A stretch of DNA of 64,000 nucleotides, taken from assembly GCA_028554795.2 (NCBI GenBank), contig CM068827.1, positions 74,257,244 to 74,321,243 of the forward strand. The letters run 5' to 3'. Source of the stretch: Sinohyriopsis cumingii. Lineage: Eukaryota; Mollusca; Bivalvia; Unionida; Unionidae. Below, one piece after another: positions 1 through 12,600 of this stretch. Every line of letters begins with the position of its first letter. The stretch's first letter is position 1. Both the position numbers and the translations under genes were made by a program. The notes beneath the pieces were generated by a model that was not told the origin of the DNA, made no database searches, and was given only the letters and a program-made list of their open reading frames with translations.

Positions 1-614
1 TCCTAAATCACCTTCTTTTTACACCCCCTCACCAGCGTATGTATGCTTGATGCCCCCCCCCCCATTCTTTAGAATGGCTTATATTTAACCCATACAGAAA
101 CAATCAAGGATTAATAATATTAAACGTGTTTAATAAAAGATAGTCCACCGATGTTGAATGTCTGGCTGCATCAAAGAAATAAGCTGTGTAACTTTAAAAA
201 GTTTGTCCAGTGTCCAATAAAATTCAAATGCTTTCAGTCGAACAGGTTACGTATTAGACAAATTATTATCGATTCCCACCCCCCCCCCCCGTTTCCTATG
301 CATAGGTACGTTATCAGTAGACCACCCCCACGCAAGCGTATATATTTGGGTTAAGACCCCCTCCCACCTCGATGCAAATGTACTAAACGGATGGCTCCTA
401 TAGTGTCACATAAACATGATACATGTAGTAAATTAAAGAGAGGTCAAATATAGGTGAGTAGACTCTCTAAACAAAACTACAGATAACATGGCCATTGTAA
501 GGCTGCTAGGAAAGGAACTTAAAATAAATATTTACTTGCATATATAAAACATAGTAAAACTGATTATATTGTAGTGTCAAATAACTGAAAGAATAGCATC
601 TGATATGTTATTAC
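1..614 (-). other. Partial DDX49 intron 11
   Basis: Only poly-C/poly-G-like runs (around 52-64 and 279-290) and plain AT-rich sequence are seen. I found no DDX49 terminal exon on the minus strand here. Confidence 0.6.
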
Positions 615-686
615 CTTCCCTTCAAGAATAATTCTTTTTCTTTTGTTTATTTCTTTTTTCTCTCCAAAGTCTCCTTCATCAAGTCT
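615..686 (-). CDS. DDX49: DDX49 exon 11, last coding exon inside the window
   Basis: 72 bp, too short for a long-ORF scan. Acceptor attttttgcag, donor AAG|GTAATA. Reads [18 protein letters not shown] then IILEGK, aligned with the human [17 protein letters not shown] stretch. The good donor shows that a further exon follows to the left. Confidence 0.92.
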
Positions 687-3600
687 CTGCAAAAAATATC
701 AATTTTAAAATGTATTTTACTTTTCATGATTGCTTGATTGATGTCCAAATTACTATCATCAAAACAGGAGTCCTCAAAGAGACTGACAGTTTAATGGCCA
801 CTATGATATTCCAGGAGTCCAATTTAAAACCATTTATTTCCTTCTTCAAGTAAGTATTGAAAACTATCATTGATATTTATGAGCAATAACAAGATTTTGA
901 AATCTGCCTGCTGTTATGGCCTTTTTGGATTCAAGATCTACACCATTTTAAATCAATTGGTAAAAACTCCATTTGAATACAACCATAAACTAAGTAACAT
1001 TAACTTTAGTTTAATAATGGCTGCTAACGTGGCCTAGTGGTAAGAGCATCAGCCTCAGATGTGGGTGGTCATGGGTTCAATCCCCGGCAGAGTCATATCA
1101 AAGACTTACAAAAATGGTACTAACAGCTGCCTCGCTTGGTGCTCAACATTAAGAGGTTAGTGTTAGGACTGGTCAGCCTGGTGTCAGGATAATCTGACTG
1201 GGTGGGACATCATGCTACATGTCTGTGGCATGATGCCCCAGTGCTAGACATCACTATAAACTGCTACATTGCAGAAATTGTATGACTGAAAAATTGTTAA
1301 AGCTACATTAAAAATCCAAGTCACATACACACATACACATTGCTAAGGTGGCCATAATGGATGTCTGATAGGAAATGGTTTCATTTTGGACCAAGGAGAC
1401 ATCATTAAAATCTCTCAGTGAAAACCTCATATTTATATCAATTTCCATTCCAGAGCAGCAATAACATGGTTTTTTAATAGCTGCTAGAAATCATACAAAG
1501 TCTTCTGGTGAAAACCACATGTCAATATGACTTTTCAATCTAAAGTAGTGATAACAATATTTTCAAGATGACTGCCATGGTTTACAAAACCAATTTTATA
1601 TTGGACTAATTATACCATGGAATAAATGTGTGAATAAAGTTTCATGGCAATTCTCCAAGTAATTTAGGAGGCATAGCATGAACAAACTTGTACTAATGGA
1701 TAGACATCTGATGAATGACAGAAGATGGACAATAAGCCATTCCATAAACCTTTCTTGTCTATAACAAGTAGAGCTAACAATTAGAAATTGACAGCAATAA
1801 CTGTGTATGAAACAGTTAATTCTAATTTAAAAACTTCCTAGATCTACTATCTCATAAATGGCAAGAACTAAATGGAAAGTCTCAGTGCAAAATGCAGGGG
1901 AAAAATATTTTCTTTGGTATGACATAACAAAAAGGATGACAACAAAAGTAACTTCAATGACTATTCTTAACCTCACAACAACATCAATGGCACACATTGC
2001 CCAATTTAAAAACAGTAGTATTTGACACCACCACCACCACCACATGACAAACATCTCCTACACCACCAGTGTCATATCTCATTATATATATTATTAGCCT
2101 TCCTACTATGACTGAATTGATATGGCAATGGACAAGCACATGGATAACTTAGATGATTAAAGAGCAATGGATAGGTATATGGGTGATTTAGAACAGAAAA
2201 GTGTCACAGGCAGGTGTATGAGTGATTTATATGACTAAAGAGAAATGGACAGATGTATGGGTAATTTAGGATAGAAAAGAGCAATGGAAAGGTATATGGG
2301 TGATTTAGAAGAGAAAAGAGACATGGACAGGTGTATGGGTGATTTATGTGACTAAAGAGTAATGGACTGGTGTATGGGTGATTTAGGACAGAAAAGAGAA
2401 ATGGACAGATGTATGGGTGATTTAGGATAGAAAAGAATGGAAAGGTATATGGGTGATTTCTAGAGAAAAGAAACATAGGCAGGTGTATGGGTGATTTACA
2501 TGACAAAAGAGCAATGGACAGGTGTATGGTAGATTTAGGTGAGAAAATAGCAATGGATAGGTGTATCAGGAGAGAAAAGAGCAATGGACAGGTGTATGGG
2601 TGATTTAGGGAAGAAAAGAGTAATGGACAGGTGTATTAGTGATTTGGATGACAAAAGAGAAATGGACAGGTGTATGGGTAATTTTTAGAAGAGAAAAGAA
2701 TAATGGTCAGGTGTATTAGTGATTTAGGAGAAAAAATAGTAATGGACAGATTTATGGGTGAATTAGATGACAAAAGAGCAATGGGCAGGTGTATTGGTGG
2801 TTAGAGAGAGGATACAGCAATGGACAAGTGTATGGGTGATTTAGGAGGACATAGTAATAGACAGGTGTATTGATGGTTAGAAGACGATAGAGCAATGGAT
2901 GATCTGACATAGGTTATCAAAATATCTCTGACATAACAGCAATGGAATAATTATATGTAAAATAAACAAATGATGACGAAAAGGTTCCAAGTTTACCTGA
3001 TACCATATTAGTAACAAGTGTGAGGTTGATATGAAGTAAAATGCAATATCCCATACTCTGAACAATTTTATCTGTTACAGAAAAATGGACGGCAATTAGA
3101 TACAAGTCATGCAGTGTTTGGCAGATTATGTTTTGCCAACAAACAGTGGTATGATCTCTTCAGAAAAAACCTTTAACATACTATGCAATTAAATTCATAA
3201 CAGAAGACATGTGATGGCATTGGATATGACATCACAGTACATGAGATGAATAGAAGGAAAAACATAGGTAATACAATATGATCCATACAAAGATATCATG
3301 GAAGCATAATAACAAAAGGAAGAAAAGAATACTGAAAAAGGCATGTGATGCACCTCATAAGGTGTGAACCAGAGAAATATTTCATAAAACTATCTATAGC
3401 GGTTAAAACATGACATCTGGGATAAGGAAACAAGCCACTGACTTACAATATTTCATTTGTGACCTTCATCTTGTAGCAGGGGAACTTATTAAATTTCTTT
3501 GAGAATATTTATCCAGTAACATGACTATTATGAAATAAACTCTAATACCTTTGAATCCAGCCATATTCCTGATAGCTGAAAAAACGTCTTTCCATGTGTA

Positions 3601-6600
3601 TGTATGTATGTATCTATATATATATATATAGGGGGGGGGGGAGAGAGAGAGAGAGAGAAGGGGGATGGGAAAGGGAAGTAACTCTTACAGGACTACTTCC
3701 CTTGCTCGCACAAGGTGACCAAATTTATCCAAGTTAGTTTAATCATGATAAAACTGAACACCAACATTAAATTCACACACTCAGTACAAAACCTAGGTGT
3801 TATTCTTGACAGCACTCCCACTGCACCAACATGTCATGAACATACGCAAGGCTGCATATCTTGTGCTGAGATGCAACAGCTACATTTGCAATTATCTTTC
3901 AGTTGATGCCACTAAAATACTTGTGTGTTCCTTAGTACTTTCAAAAGTGGACTATTGTAACTCAATTCTGTCTGATTCGTCTCAATATCTACTCCAGAAA
4001 CTTCAAAAAAGTTCAAAATACAGCTGCTGGATCATAATTAGAGTACCATGATCAGAGCACACCTCCCACTGCTCTGTACCCTATACTGTTTATCCATTCA
4101 ATCCAGAATCAAACACAAAATTTGTTCCATGTGCTATGTTTCACTGATGGGCTCCAGTCCAACATACCTATCCAACCTCACCAATGTTTACACACCAGCA
4201 AGATACTTATGCTCCTCTTCTGACACTCATATTCACATTATTCCCACTATGAAAATGAAGTCATTTGGACAACGTTCTTTTGCATACCAGGGCCCGAATT
4301 GCCCACTGAACTTAGACATAAAGACACAGTGATTTCATTCAAGATCACTTAAAACTCAAGCTTGCAATTTCACTTGTAGGAACAGATTTAAAGACCTAAT
4401 AATGTTTCCTTACCTTAAAATGTTTCCTTACCTTAAATATTTCAGCATGTTTTCTGTTTTCTAATTTCATGGTGTTTGTTTTTGTAATCATGTCCTATTG
4501 AGCTGTCTAGTGTTGTAAAGTGGTTAGAGCTTCTAAAGATTAGGCACTATACAAAGTCCTCATTATATTATTATCATTAGATGAGCACCAAACCTCAACT
4601 CCAAATGTTAATGAGAGACAGACAATGTCCTAACATAAAACACCAATCTGAACATGGATGTATAAAACCTGACCATGAATGGATAGGAAAAGTGACTTTT
4701 GATGGAAAATGACCATTGTAAGTTGTTCTTACTATCTCCGCTTCTCTTCTGGCCACAGCAACCTCTGTCAAGATCTTTAACACCTCCTTCTCCTCTGTCT
4801 TGTATTCTGTCATTTTGGCATCTTTAAAAAAAAAATCAAAGTTAACGATGTGTACAATGACTATACTAGACCAGAAAATAAGCATTTGGACTAAATTGGT
4901 AGTCCCGATAATCAAGTAATATGCATTGATCTTCAATATGTAGAATCTATTGCAATTTACATTATACACAAAGTACACGCCTCAGACACTATAACAGGAT
5001 TAATTACACAGGGTTTTATGACAAAAACTAAACTTTATTTTAAAGGTTATGATTTAAATACTAAAAATCTGATGTTGATTGATAGCTTAAATTTGGAAAT
5101 CAGACTGTTTAAAAATAAAAGTATGAAAAAACTAAATTTTATAAAATAGACTGAATTTGAACTTTTAACATCTATTATTTGTGTTGGTATCAGAAATAAT
5201 AAAAGACATTGTAAAAGGGGCAACAGATTTAACAGCAATAATATATACATCATTTATATATACATACAACATAGCAGAGATATCTTCCTTTCAGTTTTAA
5301 CTAATTACATGATTTTTAACCATATGCCTTTTAAAAATTGAATATATATCACTGTCAGTTTACAATGGAAAGCAAATATTTAAGTAAATTGAGTTTCTCT
5401 GAGAATATTTACCCAATCATATTAACATTAGGAATACAAGCCTGCTACCTCACAAATCCAGCCCTACTAAAGAATGAAAAACATCTTTCCTTTCTAGCTT
5501 GTATAGACCAAGGGCAATAACTCTTATCCATCACTTTCCTTGGCCACCTCAAGGTGTTATTAGCTTTTAAGCTGAGCGATATACTAACAATGATGCTCGC
5601 ATGGCAGGATGGTTGTAAGGGACCTAGTTACATAAGCAACACAGTTTAGGGTCACTTGATCTGTGACCCATACATATGGAAAATAATTACTGAAATCTTC
5701 ATACCTACAAAATTTCAAAGACAAACCCAGTGAAGCTGCTAGGCTGAGTTGATTGTTTTAATTGGGCTGCCACCATCAGACCTACCAGATTCAAGACTTG
5801 CTTCTGTAATGCTAAATCTCTGAGATACAAGCTCCAGAAGGCTGACTCGGCATGCTGGCCAACAGCTTCGTTATCTTGGAACAAAATGATACATTCAGAC
5901 ACAGGGCTCACAGCGATAGCTCTAATCTCATGAGCGGTAATCTTTATCAGGCAACTCTGATCTTGCAAGACATCCAAGTCCACGGGACATATAACCATTT
6001 TCAGCCACGAAGCATGGGCTTGAGGGATGATATCCTGCTTCCCAGTTTTCGCTGGAAGAAAAGAGATGATTGTGTGTGCCACAACTAGTCTCTGTAAATT
6101 TTCGAGTAGTGTTTACATACACGATCAGGATCTTGCATGATCACTGCTCTCAACAGGTCTATGGGAGAGAGTGAATAAATGATGACACTGATTGTCAATA
6201 GATGGTAATCTATGTGTAGCTACAAAGCCTGGTTATTTCAAGAAGACCACTGAACCATCCAAACTGAAACAAAATTGTCTGGGTCAATGGAAAGGGCATG
6301 TAACTTGCTCACCCTGCATGCTGATCCAAATATTATCTCGAAACAGGTTTTGTATCATCATAGCTTTAGCAAAGTGTGGGCTAAAGGCTTAAATTTATTT
6401 TAACTCGGCCATGTTAAGACCCAGGACTAATTCCATTTTGGAAAAAGAGTGAAGGATTTTGGTCAGTTGAGATCAAAATTGGCTAAAAGATCAGTTGATC
6501 TTTATCATGTTGAATATCACATCTACTATGATGCCAGAATATCACTGAGCAGTAGCAATCAAGTGTAATTGGGGTAAACTGTTTCTTCTTGAAGAGCCAA

Positions 6601-9600
6601 AGAAAAATTTAACCAGTTGAAGGATTGAGGAACTAAGAGGGATGATATTATTGATAAGGCACCAGTCCCTGAAAACATGCCTTTCCCTCATAAGTGGATG
6701 GCCTTCTGTTGCTTGAGAAGATTTTGGTTGGCTGGAATCTTCCTGGGCAGGTCTGTTGCAAGATCGAGTAGATTGGTACTTCAGGACTTGTCCCCTCTGA
6801 GAGGGGCTATCAGAATCATCTTGCATTTCTGACTCTGAAACTTCTGGATTATTTGTGGTACCAAGACCATGGGAGTGTAGGCAAATCCCCACAACACCTC
6901 GCAACTAATTGACAGAGCATCCACATCCCAAGCTTCTGGATCAGGAACTGGATAGACAAAAGAAGACAACTTGTGGTTCCAACAAAAAAACTGACCATCA
7001 GATGTCCCCAAAGTACACAGATCTGAATAATTACTGATTGATGTAGAGACCATTCCATATGAATGACTTGAACTTTCATGGATAGAGTGTCAGCCAATAT
7101 AATGAGTCTGCTGGGAATATGTCTGATTTGTATGTTGATAAGAAAGTTGTCACACCAATGCAGAAACTGCCAAATCAGAACACAGGTTGGGCTATCCGGT
7201 GCCCCCAACCCCACCCCCATCTAAGTAGGTAGGTCACCACCACAGAGTTGTCAGACAAAATGAGGGCCATTTTGCCTGATAGTCGATCCTTCCTGTAGTT
7301 TAAAGGCATTGATGACAGCCTTAATTTCTAAAAGATTGATGTGGAGAGGCCACTCCACTGACTCCCTTGTGCTGCTGGCAGTAGTGAAGTCCAGCAACAG
7401 AAGGGCATTGTTACATACCATTATTACTGCTTGGGGCTTCTCCAGCAGAATCCCCATGGCCAGCCAACATGGGATACACCTTTGATGCAGGAATCATCAT
7501 ATCTAGGGAGTAATCATGACTGGATGATTGAGGGGACTTGAAAAGGGGCGCCAATGTGCTAGCAACATCATCTGTATGGGCACATAAAATGATCAAGTCT
7601 GCCACCTCAATGAATAGTTTGAGGAGTTCCAAGAACTCTCTCACTTTAATCCAAGTCCTGCTGTACAATTTCCACTGTCCATTTTTTGATCAGTGAGGAT
7701 ATCTCCTTTTGTAGAAATGATTTTTCTGATCTGATGGTATGTCCATGAATGGGTATAGGAGGAAATGGGAGGGGGTTGTATAAATGAAATCTAAAGCCCC
7801 TCTGAAATGACCTGGATCCCCCACTCATTCTGAAGGAATAGGGTGATACTGTGAGCATGAAATTTTGAGGGGAAGTTCCTGAGCTGCCTGCCTCTGAACT
7901 TCTTCAATTTTTCCTCCAAAATGTAAATGATGAGGCTTGAGTGACATGGACTGCAGACATGCATCACATCATATTAGGTCGAAGTTGGCAAAAAGCAGTC
8001 AATGATTGGCCATCGAATAGTGAGCTGCCCATTAAATGACTCTAGCAATCCTAGCCATCACCTTCCAAGAGTGGTCACTACCGAATTTCTATGCAAGTCA
8101 GAAAATTGCCAATGAGGACAAACTGAATATTGAAGACATAGCAACTAAGTTTCAGACTAGCTTTGATATGGCATGGAAAACATTTATAAAACAAAGAAGC
8201 AGACATATGAGCTGCTGCTAGATTTTTGTCAAGGGTTGGGAGCTCAGTGCTGAAGGCGTTTGAGTGAGCTTTGTACCAGCACGATGAGAATGTCACTGGT
8301 ACTTGGCTTTCCACAAAGAAAGCCTTAGAATTCCCTGGATCACCAATTCTACCTGATAGATGGTCATTGATCTCCTCAAGTTTTAGCAAAATGGGGAAAG
8401 AGCTGCAAGGATGGTGCTTTTCCTCCTCAATGATTCTTTAACGTAATAGTTTTCAGTGGCTGTAGGTGGTGGCAGGCATTTTGAAGTTGCCAACACCCTA
8501 CACATTTCCTCAACCGTGGCCTTGAAGCTAATGCCAGTACATTCCATTATCGGATCTGAGTATAGCTGATGTGTAGAAACTTCGTCATACTATATACATG
8601 TTAAGTAATGTTCTGGTACTGCTTGCAGCTCTGGATAAACCATACCAGGTGGAATCGATGAATCAATTCTATCCTCTTTGCAAATGTCACTAAGTCTCCC
8701 ATGTGGATAAGCAGTGAACATAACCAAGTCCAGTATTGCCAGAATGGCTGGCTGGTTTCCCTGGTGTATTTTCAGCCTGGATGCTGGAAGAATAGAAGAC
8801 AGTCAGCCTCTCCAAGGGCCTAACTGGACAGACCAATTTCTCACTAAAATCTCCATCATAGTAAGGGTATGTCACAGATGGTACAGCTAAATGGATGGAT
8901 CTGTCACTAAGATCTCAGTAAATTCTAACTGACTGGACTGTTTTATCAAAGAAATCCCCATGCTCAGATGGCTGAACAACAGTGACAGCGAGGCAATATT
9001 ATGAAATGGGTCCAACGGACCCAGTACAAACCCCATGTGCCCGGACTTACAGGCCCAAAGGCCATGCTTGAACATGGGACACTCACTCAATGAGCCAGAA
9101 AACAATTGTGTCACTCTCTCCTGGACCAGATAACACATCTATTCGAAGGCGGACAGTTGTACCATCTCAACATTATTCTCCTCCACTGCCAATGATAGTA
9201 CTGTGGCTGGCGGGGGGGGGGGGGGGGGGGAGGGGGCCATCGTACACAACAAGATTTGCAATGGAGGTCAACTTTGGATGTTGTTATGTGCATTTTATTT
9301 AATTGTTTCTCTGTTAGTTTTAATTTTTTTTCTATTACATGCTATTGTAAAATAACACTATGTACTGGACTTGACCTTGTCCAGAACTGAGTTCAGTTCT
9401 GTTTGACCTGATTGACTTAAAAAATTTTTTTGTTTATTTCATTGATGTAAACAACTAAAAATAGCTTCATTATCCTCTATGGATAAATGAAACTTTCTAT
9501 CTAGTTACTGACCTTGTTTCAAAATCAGTGACAGTTTTGGTAAAAATTTTCTAAAAAATTATTTTTAATTCTTTCTCAGAGTAAGAATCATTGAGTCAAG

Positions 9601-12600
9601 GTAATACTTGGAGTACATGAGGTTTATCACATTCCATATGCTAACAATCTTCTATTTAATTCTAGAAATAAATACCTTTACCCTCATCCAGGGATGTATT
9701 TTGCATCATAATCAGTCATATAACTGATGCTCTGTTAAAGGGTTGTCAGTTTTGGCTCTAAATTTTGACACGTTAAGTTGTGCATTTTGAGTTGTATTGT
9801 GATCAGTTTTGGCTGAATTTTATTTTCTTCAACTTATTGAATTCAAGTGATTATTTTCCCTGGAAATACAAAAGTGGAATAATATTTGTGTGATTCAACA
9901 AGAGACTGGACACAGCAGCACTTTGTAGGTTATTCCAGACGTCAACACCTTCTATCTTGAATTTCATCAGGATTCGAACTGAGATTCGCTTAGAACTTTT
10001 CATTTATAGGACTTGTGTTTAATATTTCTTGGATTATTTTTGGACTTAATTTGCAATACCTTATTTTTCTCTTAGTATTTTAGGGAAATAAATTATTTGT
10101 TAAATTTTACAAAGTTTGTTGTCTTCACTCTTTTCTGTAACTTAAAGAGCATAAACTCATAACAATGTATAGTGAGGACATCAATGTTATCTTTTCTTGA
10201 CTTATTCCATCTTTCCTTCCTTTTTGATGCTTTCTGGTCTACTGTAGCCCAGACTTGCTCTGTCCATGTATTATATACACTGCATGCCATGGATGATGTA
10301 CACTTAGTACTTTAGATACAAGAGTCATCATTGTCTGCCTTTGCATTGAACTTTTTGCATTTATTTGATAATTCTACAGAAACAACAAAGAGAAAAAAGC
10401 ATAAATGAGCAATTCAGCATGTTACTAACTCATTAATTCCACCCTCATTACTAATGGAGTAGGTGAAAATAGTGTTGTGCTAACTCATGAATGAAAACAT
10501 GAGCACAACAATTGAATGTTGTAATGTAGTCTTAAGTAGACAAAGTCTGTAAAGGTCACAAAGTCACTAAAATTAGGAAAAAATTGTAAAAATACAGTGG
10601 AACCCTGCTATAATGTGATCATTGGGGTTAAAAATAATTGGATCATGTTAATAGCAGGGTCACATTAATGCAGGGTTTTACAGTATTTTACTTTATTCAG
10701 AGAACAACGCATTGGCACATATATATTTATTCATGTCTAATGTATATCATGAATAGGGTATCAACACCATTTACTATCATGCCATCGTGGCATGCAATTC
10801 ATCCATAATCCATGTAATTCCATTGAAAAATTGCACAGATTTAAAATATTAAATAATTTTGTCACAGATCACTGTGTCTGAATTCAGCGTCTAATACAAA
10901 CACCGTTTACTTACCAATTGATGTTGAAACCGTCGTGGCTTGCAGTTAATCAATAATACATGTAATTCCATTGCAAAATTTGTATACATATTTAAACTAT
11001 TCAGTAATTTTGTCATAGATCATTATGTATCTGAATTCAATGGGAAAAATTAACAGCAAAATTAGGTTAAGAAAGATGAAGCACACATGTGGTTCATTAC
11101 GTTCCAGGGTCTATGAACAGTAGCTGTACAAATTTCATACTGCTAAAATTGTATCATATGTATTTCAGCGTACCTTTATCCATTGTAAATTTCCAATAAT
11201 TAACAGTTGTATGCCTATTCATTTGAACGACTACAGCAATAATAATTAACAAACAACACATGCTTTCAGTATGCATATAACGTTTACTTCAGATTTTGTG
11301 AATATCAAAAAAAGCGTGAAAAATACTTTTATAAAGATTTTTAAGCTGAATGAACATACAATTTCATACCCTTTCAATTTCCAGCTAATGAACTGGACAT
11401 TATTTAGTGTCTAATAACACCGCACGGCCCACCAAACATGTTGGCAGTTTTCATGTTTTTTAAATTGTGAGAATCTTTAATCAACCACTGCATTGTCTGC
11501 TGCTTGGTTGTGTATGCAGTTAAAGAAGGAACACATGCTGGCTATTGTTTGAGCAACAATTGTATACAGAATTAATTAAAGGCAATTAAAGATGACTTAC
11601 TGGCTTTACTCATGGATCAGTTCCAATAATGTTTATTTAGGCATAACACTTCAAAAACCTGGTGAAATTGTTATGTTTCAGAAGCAACACCACGATCGCA
11701 TTATATTGGAATTTATAAGTGAACTCTTCCCCCAAATGATAATAAACATTTTACACACTATTTCTCGTACTTTAAAAAAAATTAATTCTGGATACAGAAA
11801 AATACACATACATGTATTTAAAATTTCAGGAACCATGCCACAATCATATTATATTCGCATTCAAACACAATCTCCTATCCAAAATGACAATAATTTTTTT
11901 ATGCACTATTTCACATACTTTAAAAAAGTATTTATTTTTCCAGGCATGAGAAAAATACACGTACATGTATTTAAAATTTCAGGAACCACGCCACAATTGT
12001 ATATTCGAATTCATACACGATCTCTTCCCCAAAATGATAATATATTTTTTATACACTGTTTCATGTACTTTGAAGAAAAAAATTCATGTCCGAATGAATA
12101 TGTGAAATTTCGGGAACCATGCCACAACTATGTTATATCCTTATTCGCAGGGTTGTACTGTACCTGTAGAAGAATGATTGTCAGACACGATAAATACCAA
12201 TTTAAAGTTGGATGGTCCAATCCTAACACTAAGATAGCTTGGATCTTTTGAGGTATAATGTATATGTTATCCGTTAAGCAGTGAGCTTAAAAACTAGCAA
12301 CACCTGGTGGTGGTAGGGGAGGTAATGGGCAAGAGTTATTGCCCTTTGTCTAGATACACCTAAACAGGAAAAGATATTCTCGTCTTTAGTAGATCTGGAT
12401 TCACAAAGCAGCAGGCTTATATCCGTATGATACATTAAAGTGATTGGGGAATGTATGTGAAGGAGAAACACAGATTTCTTTCAGTCATCAAAATTTTTTC
12501 AAGATGAACAAAGATTTTTTTCCTGTGGTTTAAGTTACCCAAAGACAAAGCAGAAGTTAAATTCAAAATGTATGTAATTTTTATAATACTTTCCAATTTA

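Larger units (their letters stand above)
5705..9140 (-). mobile_element. DIRS1-like tyrosine-recombinase retrotransposon, degenerate
   Basis: Read on the minus strand, the order is Gag-like debris (about 9140-7950), RT N-terminus (7858-7646), RNase H (7457-6781) and tyrosine recombinase (6904-5705). That combination of RT/RNase H with a tyrosine recombinase defines DIRS elements. Stops and frameshifts break every domain, and most of the RT palm is deleted, since only about 200 bp separate the RT start from RNase H. The inverted or split terminal repeats expected of DIRS were not located. It lies in DDX49 intron 9, in the same orientation as the gene. Confidence 0.8.

Noticed and set aside
1..614. 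Terminal DDX49 exon
   Set aside because: Searched on the minus strand for a basic K/R/E-rich tail after an AG acceptor; none found, so it is placed outside the window.
1024..1110. tRNA gene
   Set aside because: A and B boxes belong to a SINE head; the same body follows at three loci and the acceptor stem is not closed. The same holds for 24363, 26192, 34990, 38588 and 55703.
2204..2584. 126-residue minus ORF rich in HPYT
   Set aside because: Translation of a 38-bp minisatellite.
9090..9302. Overlapping ORFs with poly-Gly or poly-Pro
   Set aside because: Caused by the poly(G) tract; no conserved domain.
11592..12251. 219-residue ORF as a possible transposase
   Set aside because: It consists of three repeated segments (HVFKISGT...) of the tandem unit and has no transposase motif.
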